64,000 nucleotides of DNA from Sporomusa sp. KB1 (GTDB taxonomy: Bacteria > Bacillota > Negativicutes > Sporomusales > Sporomusaceae), in assembly GCF_007830295.1 (NCBI RefSeq), contig NZ_VLKC01000002.1:3187906-3251905 (forward strand), given 5' to 3'. This document shows, one piece after another, positions 1 through 8,535 of the stretch; the first letter of the stretch is position 1, and each line of letters begins with the position of its first letter. The position numbers and the translations under genes were made by a program. Under the pieces are notes generated by a model that was not told where the DNA came from, did not search any database, and saw nothing but the letters and a program-made list of their open reading frames with translations.

Positions 1-2
1 AG

Positions 3-869
3 CAAACCGGAGTGTATAATGATGAGCAGGCTAATACGCGAATTTACACTATCACCAAACGTCTAAAAAGTTCCGGGTTGATTAAGGAGAATTATGCCAT
101 TTATGCCAATCCTAAAAAGGAGTTTAATGCATTTTGCACATTGGGACATGTGATTAGTGTAAATAAAGGTGCTTTGGACAGTTTGGACGACGATGAGCTG
201 GCTGTCGTAATTGCTCATGAAATGCGGCATGGAGAAGCAAAACATCCGGTGCAGGGGGTTACCAAAGCGGTAGGCATAGGCTTAGCAGTTGATATCTATT
301 TGTCAAGCAATAAGAATAATGCCAGCTATATTTTATCCGGGATTGCTGGAAATTACATTAATAATGAAATGTTTACGATGGATCAGGAATGGGAAGCCGA
401 TAATTATGGCTTTGAGTATGTTACTGCCGCAGGATATAATCCAGGAGGTCCTGCTGCCTCTATGGTGAAGATGCGGTTTTTGTTAGGTGACTTATGGCGT
501 GAGGGGCTGGCACGAACAGTGAATCCTAACAATCATCCTAAGACCACTGCTCGAATCAATAACTTCGCTAAAAAAATGACGAATTACAGTGAAGGACATA
601 TTACAGTCAAAAACGATAAAACGGTGCAGATTGATGGCCAGGAGATTATGACTCCTGTAAAAACAGATAATTATTTTGGTGAAGAGAGAGCGTATTTGAT
701 GGCAGGATGTCTTGCCCAGGTCTATCATAATCACGAGTTGGCTGCTGCCTATATCGGCGATAACGGGGCGGTTTACATCGGCGAACGGCAGATTATCACC
801 ACTGCGGATAATGATATAAGCGCTGCGGAAATCGTTAATAAAATAAACAGCATAATAAAATTAAACTAG
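3..869 (+). CDS. M48-family zinc metalloprotease, 5' end cut by the window
   Basis: The frame is open to the left edge, so the gene very probably starts upstream; a GTG at 12 exists but has no visible ribosome site. Counting from that GTG, the zinc motif HEMRH lies at residues 69-73 and the downstream EAD that supplies the third ligand at 128-130, the arrangement of M48 peptidases. The preceding NAF and GHVISVNKGAL segment is also typical of the family. No membrane segment is present in the visible part. These proteins are usually secreted or envelope quality-control proteases; the substrate here cannot be inferred. The family is clear and completeness is not. Confidence 0.85.
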   Translation, partial: QTGVYNDEQANTRIYTITKRLKSSGLIKENYAIYANPKKEFNAFCTLGHVISVNKGALDSLDDDELAVVIAHEMRHGEAKHPVQGVTKAVGIGLAVDIYLSSNKNNASYILSGIAGNYINNEMFTMDQEWEADNYGFEYVTAAGYNPGGPAASMVKMRFLLGDLWREGLARTVNPNNHPKTTARINNFAKKMTNYSEGHITVKNDKTVQIDGQEIMTPVKTDNYFGEERAYLMAGCLAQVYHNHELAAAYIGDNGAVYIGERQIITTADNDISAAEIVNKINSIIKLN

Positions 870-1024
870 AAGTTTTACTGACTTCTGAATTAACTGCTCA
901 GATCAGACCTGAAAACTTTAGATCGAGAAATGTAGCTGAGAAACTTGGTATGTCCGTCATTAAGCAGGTTGACCGTTTGTATAGAGGTAAACAGATGCCC
1001 CATTTTTCTACGGATGCTCAAAAT
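869..1024 (+). pseudogene. C-terminal remnant of a GNAT acetyltransferase
   Basis: Immediately after the protease stop, an open frame without its own start reads RPENFRSRNVAEKLGM, the acetyl-CoA-binding motif of RimJ/RimL-type N-acetyltransferases (N-x-x-S-x-x-V-A-E-K-x-G-M). It then gives a plausible family C-terminus with YRGKQM. The N-terminal two thirds of such an enzyme is missing, so this is a decayed fragment and not a functional gene. The assignment rests on that one motif. Confidence 0.5.
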
Positions 1025-1092
1025 AGTGTAGAAATTAAATTAATGAACTTACGCAAAATTTTATTCGATACTCGTAGAGAGGTGGCTTATAT

Positions 1093-1407
1093 ATGGCGGA
1101 TAAACAATATAATGGTAAACAACTTACGATTTCCGAAGGCGATGGAGAATCGGCATTATATATTATGAAACGACTAGTAGAATATAATATGCAGAAAGTT
1201 CCATTAGATGGGAAGTTAACGTTAGAACCATTAAATATTATTCTGAAAGATACAGATGGAAATATTGTTGGTGGAATAAATGCCAATACTATTAGCTACT
1301 GGGAAAGATGTCGCGTTGATATATTTTGGATTGACGAGCAATATCGTGGGACGGATATGGAAGCAGACTTCTATAAAGCGGGTTTTTCTGATTTTTTGAG
1401 AATTTAA
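1093..1407 (+). pseudogene. GNAT acetyltransferase fragment, internally deleted
   Basis: This 104-residue frame begins like a small GNAT enzyme (about residues 25-80: a YNMQKVP segment, ILKD-x-DGNIVGG, then VDIFWIDEQYRG). Directly after the YRG that starts the acetyl-CoA loop it jumps to DFYKAGF, which resembles the F-Y-x-K-x-G-F near the end of the family. The cofactor-binding core between them is absent, so activity is unlikely. Its last bases overlap the stop codon of the convergent transporter gene by four. It belongs to a different GNAT subfamily from the fragment just upstream. Confidence 0.5.
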
Positions 1408-2630
1408 TCAAAATTTATTTTTACTATGGACAAGCTACCCGCAAAGGCTCCTACTGCTAATATCCAGAAAGTAAGATGATACGCTATAGATGGTGCTACA
1501 ATATCCAGTACACGTCCAATTAATAAGGACTGAAACATGGAAGCAATCAGCCACAAAAAGATCAGCATAGCCATTGCCGTACCAAAGACTTTTGTATCGA
1601 CTAGATCGGCTACCATTAAATTAACCGGCCCCATGTAAGCAAACGTAGCAATGCCTAGCACAATCATATATCCCCATAATATTGTTTGTGATTGTATCCA
1701 TGGCAAAATAATCAGTAGAATTGCCAATAAGGCTAGATTTGCCGCAAGAAATGTATATCTTTTTTGACGGTTTCCTCTGGTAATAATTCCTACGACTGGC
1801 ATACTGAAGCTTCCGCAGATACCAAATACCATCATCATAATACTGGCTTTATCAATTGATAAGTTTACCTCATGAATTAGATAGGTTGTCAGCCAAGTAT
1901 TAAGCCCCCAGGAAGTATAAAGACTTCCTGCATAAACAGTGATACCCAGCCGGAATTTTTTGCTTTTTAATAAGGATATAATATCTGAAAAATTAACCAT
2001 CTTCTTATTCGGGGCAGTATTGGCGAGTGTTAGTTTTGTATCATCAACGGGGGTGGATTTGATAAATAAGCTTGTTGCTACTGCAATGCCTATACATAAA
2101 AGACCGATAATATAAAATACGCTGCGCCACTCTAAATGATGAATCGCATAAGGAATCAGAATATTTGTTGCGATGACTGCCACAGTTACACCGGTGTTTA
2201 ATAAACCAACAACAAAATCATGTTCTTGCATTGGAAACCAATCAATGATTATTTTTATACATAAAGGCCAAATTAATACACCGGTTGCGCCTATAAGAAA
2301 CTGACTTATAATAATAGTTTGATATGTGCCGCCTATACAAGCAATTAGAGAACTTATACCTAGTGCGAAAAGACTGATGCATAATAGTGGCCTTGTCTCA
2401 AAGCGGTCAGCTAGCATACCGCCGGGAATTTGAAACAGCACTCTTCCGAGCGCTGCAGTAGCAACAATGCTGCTGCTTTGATTCATAGAAAAATTGAAAA
2501 TTGTTGTGCTGAGTGGTATAAAGGGGTTCCAGGAAAGATAAGTGATGTACTGGCTGCAAAAAGCCAGATAGGTAAAAATAAATATTATCCAACGGTAAGA
2601 GCTATTGGTGGTAATAATTCCAACATTCAT
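1404..2630 (-). CDS. Major facilitator superfamily transporter
   Basis: A hydrophobic protein of about 408 residues with roughly twelve predicted membrane segments. It carries the MFS loop signature GRVLFQIPGGMLADRFETRP between helices 2 and 3, and a polar central loop around residues 200-220. It is expected to be an inner-membrane uniporter or proton-coupled transporter; the substrate is unknown. An alternative upstream ATG at 2651 exists. I prefer the ATG at 2630, which has a weak GGGAG upstream. It is divergently arranged with an AraC-type regulator (2783-3655) across a short AT-rich spacer, so that regulator probably controls it. Confidence 0.85.
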   Translation of the reverse strand: MNVGIITTNSSYRWIIFIFTYLAFCSQYITYLSWNPFIPLSTTIFNFSMNQSSSIVATAALGRVLFQIPGGMLADRFETRPLLCISLFALGISSLIACIGGTYQTIIISQFLIGATGVLIWPLCIKIIIDWFPMQEHDFVVGLLNTGVTVAVIATNILIPYAIHHLEWRSVFYIIGLLCIGIAVATSLFIKSTPVDDTKLTLANTAPNKKMVNFSDIISLLKSKKFRLGITVYAGSLYTSWGLNTWLTTYLIHEVNLSIDKASIMMMVFGICGSFSMPVVGIITRGNRQKRYTFLAANLALLAILLIILPWIQSQTILWGYMIVLGIATFAYMGPVNLMVADLVDTKVFGTAMAMLIFLWLIASMFQSLLIGRVLDIVAPSIAYHLTFWILAVGAFAGSLSIVKINFD

Positions 2631-2782
2631 ATAGACAAAATACACTCCCAACTCATGCTTTGATTTCTATTACAACTGAAACAATTCATATATTATAAAA
2701 AAACATATGCAATGTACATTACATATGTTGCTGCTTATATTATAATTATTGCTAAATATTATATGGGTTTATGGAGTATATC

Positions 2783-3655
2783 ATGAATATTCTTAATAAG
2801 ACTTTCAGTCTAAATAATGGCCAATTTATTTTTCAGCATAATTTTACACCCAGACCGGTGAAGAGCGAATTTAACTTGCATATTCACAAATGTTACGAGT
2901 TATATTATTTTATTTCCGGTAATGTTCCTTTTTATATTGAGGGACAACAGTATGCTGTTCAAAGCGGTGATTTTTTAATTATAAACAGTAAGGAATTGCA
3001 CCGGGCGTGTATTGCAGAGGAGCAACCATATGAAAGAATTGTCATGTTTTGCAAACCAGAGTATGTTAATTTTTTGAATACTGCAAGTTATAATTTGTTT
3101 GATTGCTTTGAACGGCGTAAATTAGGGTATTTCAATATAACTGAAAGATCGAAAGTGTTGAAGTATCAAATTGATAAGCAAATCATCGCGATAGAGGAAC
3201 AATTTAAAACTGGCGCAATTGACAGTGAAATTATGATTTTTAGCATTTTTGTACAACTATTGGTCAAATTGAATCAAATTTATTTACATGAGAATGCTCT
3301 ACAGGTTTATTCACAAGGCAGAGATACTTCAAAAACTCAAGCAATATTAAACTATATTAACGATAACTTATCTACTAAAATTACCTTGGATTTATTGCAA
3401 CAGGAATTCTACATCAGTAAATATTACTTATGTCGTATTTTTAAGCAATCCACAGGTTTTGGTGTTTATGAGTACATTACTTACAAACGTTTACTTCGAG
3501 CTAAAGAATTATTATGTGAAGGAATTTCCGCTTCAGAAGTTGCGCATCACGTAGGGTTTGAAAATTATTCGAATTTTTACCGATTGTTTAAGAAAGTTTA
3601 TGGATTTTCACCGAAAAAAATTAAAGACGAACAACATGAAGACTGGAGAATATAG
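2783..3655 (+). CDS. AraC-family transcriptional regulator with cupin sensor domain
   Basis: About 290 residues. The N-terminal half is a cupin-like ligand-binding domain (H-x-H near residue 32, then YYFISGN and GDFLIINSKELHR). The C-terminal 100 residues hold the paired AraC helix-turn-helix motifs (ISKYYLCRIFKQSTGFG, then EVAHHVGFENYSNFYRLFKK and the GFSPKK end). The ATG at 2783 is favoured because GGAG lies six bases before it; an in-frame ATG at 2771 is possible. It diverges from the MFS transporter and is a likely local activator responding to the transported compound. Confidence 0.9.
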   Translation: MNILNKTFSLNNGQFIFQHNFTPRPVKSEFNLHIHKCYELYYFISGNVPFYIEGQQYAVQSGDFLIINSKELHRACIAEEQPYERIVMFCKPEYVNFLNTASYNLFDCFERRKLGYFNITERSKVLKYQIDKQIIAIEEQFKTGAIDSEIMIFSIFVQLLVKLNQIYLHENALQVYSQGRDTSKTQAILNYINDNLSTKITLDLLQQEFYISKYYLCRIFKQSTGFGVYEYITYKRLLRAKELLCEGISASEVAHHVGFENYSNFYRLFKKVYGFSPKKIKDEQHEDWRI

Positions 3656-3676
3656 AAAATGGTTATATGAAAAAAG

Positions 3677-3756
3677 GATGGAAGCGAAGGGACGGTTCTA
3701 GTGTTTCCTAGCTTTTGATGGAAGCGAAGGGACGGTTCTAGTGTTTCCTAGCTTTT
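3677..3756 (+). repeat. Two tandem 40-bp copies of the RAYT-associated left-end repeat
   Basis: Two perfect head-to-tail copies of a 40-bp unit beginning GATGGAAGCGAAGGGACGG. The segment GGGACGGTTCTAGTGTTTCC is the inverted counterpart, with one mismatch, of the sequence just after the downstream transposase gene (4556-4577). The pair therefore brackets that gene as REP-like ends. RAYT proteins are known to recognise such palindromic end sequences. Confidence 0.75.
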
Positions 3757-3798
3757 TATGATATGATAAGAGGAAAAGCGTTAAAGTAGGTGAGTAAA

Positions 3799-4557
3799 AT
3801 GCCGCGAATTGCCCGGAAGAAAAGTAATAGCGGAATATATCATATAATGCTACGAGGAATAAACAGACAAATTATATTTGAGGATGATGAAGATAGAGTT
3901 AAGTTTATTGATACTTTAAAACATTATAAGCAGAAATGTGGATTTAACATTTTTGCCTATTGCCTTATGGATAATCATGTTCACCTTATTATAAAAGTGA
4001 ATAACGAGTCGTTGGAAAGCATAATGAAACGAATAGGAGTAAGCTATGTTTATTGGTATAATTGGAAATACAAACGGTCTGGTCATTTATTTCAAGATAG
4101 ATACAAAAGTGAAGTAATTGAAGATGATAGTTATTTATTGTCAGTAGTACGATACATACACCAAAACCCTATCAGAGCAAATATCATGCCTATTATAGGC
4201 GAGTATCCATGGAGTAGTTATGGCGAATATATAGGGCATCCTCGCATAGTGGATGCAACTTTTGTTCTTGAGATATTTTCGCAAGACATTGAAAAGGCAA
4301 AAGAAATATTTGTGGATTTCATGGATGAGCAAGGAGCAAATTTTTTTGAAATAAAGAACAAACCCAGATTAACGGATGAAGAGGCAAAACAAATTGTGAA
4401 GCAAGTGTTGGGCAATATAGAGACTAGAGACTTGCAAACTATGGAAAAAACAAAAAGAGATGGATATTTAAGACAGCTTAAAGCAAGTGAAGGAGTATCA
4501 ATCAGACAAATAGCGCGAATAAGTGGACTTACATTTAACATTGTGGTTAAAGCTTAG
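3799..4557 (+). CDS. REP-associated tyrosine transposase (IS200-like, RAYT)
   Basis: 252 residues with the Y1-transposase fold. The HUH metal motif HVHLII is at about residues 60-65, and the catalytic tyrosine is probably in YIHQNP near residue 119. A C-terminal helix-turn-helix-like extension (VSIRQIARISGLTFNIVVKA) follows, as in Firmicute RAYTs. The ATG at 3799 follows AGGTGAG; an in-frame GTG at 3790 is less likely. The gene lies between inverted end sequences GGGACGG and CCGTCCC, forming a complete-looking unit of about 900 bp. Degraded relatives occur at 5935-6180, 7353-7490, 14975-15330 and 17953-17990, so the family has been active in this genome. Confidence 0.9.
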   Translation: MPRIARKKSNSGIYHIMLRGINRQIIFEDDEDRVKFIDTLKHYKQKCGFNIFAYCLMDNHVHLIIKVNNESLESIMKRIGVSYVYWYNWKYKRSGHLFQDRYKSEVIEDDSYLLSVVRYIHQNPIRANIMPIIGEYPWSSYGEYIGHPRIVDATFVLEIFSQDIEKAKEIFVDFMDEQGANFFEIKNKPRLTDEEAKQIVKQVLGNIETRDLQTMEKTKRDGYLRQLKASEGVSIRQIARISGLTFNIVVKA

Positions 4558-4580
4558 GAAACAGTAGAACCGTCCCCTTG
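4556..4580 (+). repeat. Right end of the RAYT unit
   Basis: The sequence GGAAACAGTAGAACCGTCCC is the reverse complement, with one mismatch, of the left-end repeats at 3677-3756. The same right end recurs next to the transposase fragments near 6150-6180, 7462-7485 and 15296-15320, and alone near 17958-17985. Confidence 0.75.
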
Positions 4581-4706
4581 TATCTTAGAAGAGCAGACCA
4601 CGCACTGTATCAAGGGAAAAGAACGGGGAGAAATAGGGTGGTTTCCGCTTAAATTTCTATAGTCAAATTATATGTTATTGTGTAACCGGCTCATATTTTT
4701 TCGTGA

Positions 4707-4788
4707 GAAGCAGGGGGACGCAAAATCTGCTGCGCAACAACACTTGATTTTATGCTTTCTGGAGGGGGATCGAGGTCTGGCACAACGT
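4707..4788. repeat. GACG/CGTC palindrome-ended repeat, copy 1 (right end degenerate)
   Basis: The left part matches the repeat at 7240-7347, 10686-10794 and 17578-17685: GAAGCAGGGGGACGC, a CTGCTGCGCAACAACACTTG segment, CTGGAGGGGG and GGTCTGGCACAAC. The right terminal CGTCCC...GCTTC has degenerated to CCGCCCTGCT. It is non-coding. Confidence 0.6.
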
Positions 4789-5140
4789 AACCGCCCTGCT
4801 GAGTGATGGTAATCTTTTTTGCGCGATATGCCTTGTCAAATTAACGAGACGATACCACCGTCCCCTGTCTATTATGCTTTACACAGAATTATAGTACGGG
4901 TGATTTAGGGGTATGGCAACATAGCCGTCAAGCTAAACCATAGATACTTGCGCATCATGAGGTGCGCTTCTAATCGACTGCGCTTCCGCGAGAAGCGAAA
5001 TGAGCGTCCCCCACGCTTCTAGATGACAGTGTCTTTTATCGTGGTCGTAGTAAAAGTTTATTGAATAGGATTCCTATTTCAATCAAACTGCCTAAATTTG
5101 AAAACATCCTAAAGCCGCAATTGTCAAGTACGAAAGTTGA
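4789..5140. other. Non-coding stretch with no supported gene
   Basis: No credible coding frame is seen. There are scattered GC-rich inverted fragments such as GCGCTTCCGCGAGAAGCG near 4980, and a GCGTCCCCCACGCTTC near 5002-5020 resembling the ends of the neighbouring repeat family. This looks like repeat debris. Confidence 0.4.
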
Positions 5141-5160
5141 GTATAAGGAGATACAATATA

Positions 5161-5919
5161 ATGTATAAGAATCGTCTAAAAGAAAAGATGCAAAGGTGCG
5201 AGCCTGTATCAGGATGTATGATCCAAGGATTTTTCCCAGCATTTGTTGAGATATGCGGTCTTGCCGGATTTGATTTTATCTTTATTGATGCGGAGCATGG
5301 ATCGCTCTCAGCAAGCCAGTGCGAGGAACTTGTTAGGGCAGCAGAGGTTCGTAAAACAGTTCCATTAGTTAGGGTGCCTAATTCTGAGCCAGATACCATT
5401 CTGCGCTTTATGGATATTGGGGCTATGGGTATCATACTACCGGGGATTTCTACTAAGGTAGAAGCTGAGCAGGCGGTTCGCGCAGTAAAATATTATCCAC
5501 AGGGAATCCGGGGACTTAATGCGGTAAGGGCATCTGATTATGGAATGACAAAACCGCTATCAGAGTATGTGGTTGATGCAAATCAAGAAACAGTTGTTCT
5601 TGCGATTGTTGAAAATATTGCCGCCGTAGAGAATATGGCTTCTATCCTTTCTGTTGAGGGCATTGATGGAGCTATTCTTGGTACTTCGGATCTTTCTCAA
5701 TCACTTGGGGTCCCTGGTCAAGGGCAGCATCCGAAAGTACAAGAGGCATATCATAAGTTTATAAAAGAAGGTTTAAAAACAGGCAAATCTATAGGTACTG
5801 TGGTAAGAGCAGGAGATACGGTGCACGGATATCTTGAGGCTGGTTTGTCAATATTGATAACGAGTGCATATTCTCTTTTTGGAAATGAAGCCAAACGTTT
5901 TGTAGGTCAATTTAAATAG
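5161..5919 (+). CDS. HpcH/HpaI-family aldolase/citrate lyase-like protein
   Basis: 252 residues matching class II 2-oxo-acid aldolases of the HpcH/HpaI family. FIFIDAEHGSL near residues 40-50 carries the family's acid/base segment, RVPNSEPDTILRFMDIGAMGIILPG is the substrate and metal region, and VENIAAVENM followed by DGAILGTSDLSQSLG provides further metal/substrate residues. The ATG at 5161 is preceded by AAGGAG. The family cleaves or condenses pyruvate with aldehydes, often in sugar-acid or aromatic breakdown. No pathway genes sit nearby: it lies alone between repeat remnants, so its substrate is open. Confidence 0.88.
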   Translation: MYKNRLKEKMQRCEPVSGCMIQGFFPAFVEICGLAGFDFIFIDAEHGSLSASQCEELVRAAEVRKTVPLVRVPNSEPDTILRFMDIGAMGIILPGISTKVEAEQAVRAVKYYPQGIRGLNAVRASDYGMTKPLSEYVVDANQETVVLAIVENIAAVENMASILSVEGIDGAILGTSDLSQSLGVPGQGQHPKVQEAYHKFIKEGLKTGKSIGTVVRAGDTVHGYLEAGLSILITSAYSLFGNEAKRFVGQFK

Positions 5920-5934
5920 GGCAGAGGACACAAT

Positions 5935-6180
5935 GGGACGGTTATCGCTATTTTCATCATCCTCAAATATAATTTATCTGTTTATTCCTCGTAGCATTAT
6001 ATGACCATGGAGTAGTTATTGCGAATATATAGGGCATCCTCGCATAGTGGATACTACTTTTGTTCTTGAGATATTTTCACAAGACATTGAAAATGCAAAA
6101 GAAATATTTGTGGATTTTATGGAGTGAACTTACATTTAACATTGTGGTTAAAGCCTAGGAAGCAGCAGAACCGTCCCCTT
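5935..6180 (+). pseudogene. Rearranged RAYT remnant with an inverted 5' segment
   Basis: Bases 5957-6004 are the reverse complement, nearly exact, of the 5' coding part of the intact transposase (about 3840-3890). From 6004 the sequence continues in direct orientation with the middle part (matching about 4207-4325). It then jumps over most of the C-terminal domain to its last codons and the right-end repeat with CCGTCCCC near 6172-6178. GGGACGG at 5935-5941 resembles the left end. The piece cannot encode a functional protein. Confidence 0.8.
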
Positions 6181-6405
6181 GTATCCCCCAGTTAAGCTTT
6201 ATGACATTGGTCTGACGTCCCCTGGTGGTCACCAACAAGTCATTCACCGGCAAGAATATCCGTCAGCTATTGATACTTATTTTTTACCAATGATTGAAAC
6301 GCCAATTGCAATGAAAATATGGCTATTGATAGTGAGGATTATTGTTTGATGCTATTACCAGAGGAATATTAAGGATAACCTTTGTCAATGGTTTGACATG
6401 AGAGG
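6181..6405. other. Non-coding spacer
   Basis: I see no coding frame, hairpin terminator or repeat match here beyond the RAYT end at its left. It lies downstream of the stop of the minus-strand CPBP gene. Confidence 0.4.
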
Positions 6406-7089
6406 TTATTTTAAAGAAAGCGACAAAAAATTATTAATTGAATGAATGAGTATGCAAGCTCCTAATGAATTGGATTTTTTTAAAACGTAGCCTACTATTA
6501 ATCCGAAGAAGAAAATGCCGACAATATCGAGATTTAAAAAAGTAAACTTTCCGTGATGAATCCACCCTGGGAAATGTATGAACAAGAATAGCAAAGCAGT
6601 AATAAAGTTTGCTTTCCAGAATGATAATAATGTGCCTAATTTTTGTAGAATAAAGCCTCTAAATAATATTTCTTCGGTAAAGCCAACCAGTATGATTCCA
6701 TTAACCCAATTATTTATATTTAAAATTGGATGAAAGCCCAGGGGCTTTATAAGAAGATATTGTTGAACTAATCCCATAAGTAAATAGAAACAGCTTACGA
6801 TTAGTACGTATTTTAAAGCAATTTTTATATTGCCTGTTAATCTTAAAAAAATTAGAGGATTAATATTATCGTGATGTTTTAAATATAGTAAAACGGGCAA
6901 CGTCCAAATTGTTAATTTTGCTGGGCCTAAACTTAAAATTTTAAATAACAATGGATAATGTTGTCCCAAGAAATCTTGACCAACAAGGACATATAAAGAC
7001 CAAACTGTGAAAAATGCAATAATATAAATTGCGATGTTGAAAGTTTCTTTTTTGGGTTTAAATCCTGCAAGCTGTAATGAAGTTTGCAT
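6406..7089 (-). CDS. CPBP-family intramembrane glutamic endopeptidase (Abi/CAAX type)
   Basis: 227 residues with about seven hydrophobic segments. The three family motifs are visible: EEILFRGF with the paired catalytic glutamates (about residues 141-148), FLFIHFPGW supplying a histidine, and HSINNF near the C-terminus. The start codon at 7089 is preceded by AAAGGAGG at good spacing. These membrane proteases act in prenyl-protein processing, bacteriocin self-immunity or anti-sigma cleavage in other bacteria. No bacteriocin gene is adjacent, and the Cys-repeat/YcaO locus is about 800 bases away on the other side of repeats. The family is sure and the role is not. Confidence 0.88.
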   Translation of the reverse strand: MQTSLQLAGFKPKKETFNIAIYIIAFFTVWSLYVLVGQDFLGQHYPLLFKILSLGPAKLTIWTLPVLLYLKHHDNINPLIFLRLTGNIKIALKYVLIVSCFYLLMGLVQQYLLIKPLGFHPILNINNWVNGIILVGFTEEILFRGFILQKLGTLLSFWKANFITALLFLFIHFPGWIHHGKFTFLNLDIVGIFFFGLIVGYVLKKSNSLGACILIHSINNFLSLSLK

Positions 7090-7239
7090 GTCTCAATCCT
7101 CCTTTTGTATAACAATCTTATAATACCATAAAAAGTAAAATAAGAAACTTTGTCAGTAATTTGACGGAAGTTATTTTTTTTGTATGAATATGCAAATCAG
7201 CCGTTTACGCAGTGTGAGCAAGAGGATACGATTAAGAAA

Positions 7240-7347
7240 GAAGCAAGGGGACGCAAAATCTGCTTCGCACAACACTCGATTTTATACTTCTGGAGGGGGA
7301 TCAGGGTCTGGCACAACAGAAGCAAAGTGTACGTCCCTGCGCTTCTT
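7240..7347. repeat. GACG/CGTC palindrome-ended repeat, copy 2
   Basis: A 108-bp unit that begins GAAGCAAGGGGACGC and ends ACGTCCCTGCGCTTCTT. The two ends are imperfect inverted repeats, the interior is GC-rich, and there is no coding potential of its own. It abuts a fragment of the RAYT gene directly on its right. Confidence 0.75.
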
Positions 7348-7352
7348 CTGGA

Positions 7353-7490
7353 AAAAACAAAAAGAGATGAATATTTAAGACAGCTTAAGCAAGTAAAGGA
7401 GTATCAATCAGACAAATAGCGCGAATAAGTGGACGTACATTTAACATTGTGGTTAAGGCCTAAGAAACAGTAGAACCGTCCCCTTGTATC
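7353..7490 (+). pseudogene. C-terminal RAYT remnant
   Basis: Bases 7353-7460 match the last ~40 codons of the intact transposase (about 4445-4557) with small deletions that break the frame. The right-end repeat AGTAGAACCGTCCCCTTGTATC follows. It cannot be functional. Confidence 0.8.
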
Positions 7491-7549
7491 TTTAAATTAT
7501 TTCGCACTTATGGTGGGATAAACCTGCTGATTTCGACTTTTCAGTGGTT

Positions 7550-7571
7550 TCTGTACGTCCCGGTGCTTCTT
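7550..7571. repeat. Isolated right end of the palindrome-ended repeat
   Basis: The segment GTACGTCCCGGTGCTTCTTT is identical to the right end of copies 3 and 4, without the rest of the element. Confidence 0.6.
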
Positions 7572-7593
7572 TTAATATTAAGAATCGAAAGTT

Positions 7594-7628
7594 AAGCTTC
7601 TGAGATCAGAGGCTTGACTCTTTTTTTA
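7594..7628 (+). terminator. Rho-independent-type terminator
   Basis: A ten-pair stem (AAGCTTCTGA / TCAGAGGCTT with one G-U pair) separated by two bases is followed by GACTCTTTTTTT. No intact gene lies just upstream on this strand, so it may be left from a lost gene. Confidence 0.6.
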
Positions 7629-7898
7629 TTTTTCAGGACTGAATTCTATCGGACATTAACGAACGAGAGCTATCTTGCCAGCGCCACAGCTTATTTTAAA
7701 ATGTCTATTAACGGTATAGTCTTCTGAAGAGGCGAGGTGATCATGGATATAGACATAGGGGAAGTATCGGTATATGTTTTTGTTTACAGCGGTTGACCTT
7801 CTAGCCGAAATACCACCGTTAAACAATGTAACACCTGACATAGCATTATCATATTATGTTAATAGGTTACCTGAATTTTATATGGAGGTGATTGGCTA

Positions 7899-8438
<540 letters not shown>

Positions 8439-8498
8439 TGTCAATCCGATAAAATGTTGCGCCGACAAGGTGTAATGTCGGTCCTCTAAAGGAAAAGC

Positions 8499-8535
8499 AC
8501 AAGCCAAAGCATACAGCTTTGGCTTGTGTATTTAC
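8499..8535. terminator. Shared terminator between the Cys-repeat gene and ycaO
   Basis: A strong stem (ACAAGCCAAAGC / GCTTTGGCTTGT) lies between two convergent genes and could stop transcription in both directions. A weaker hairpin (GCCGACA / TGTCGGT) precedes it near 8461-8482. Confidence 0.65.
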
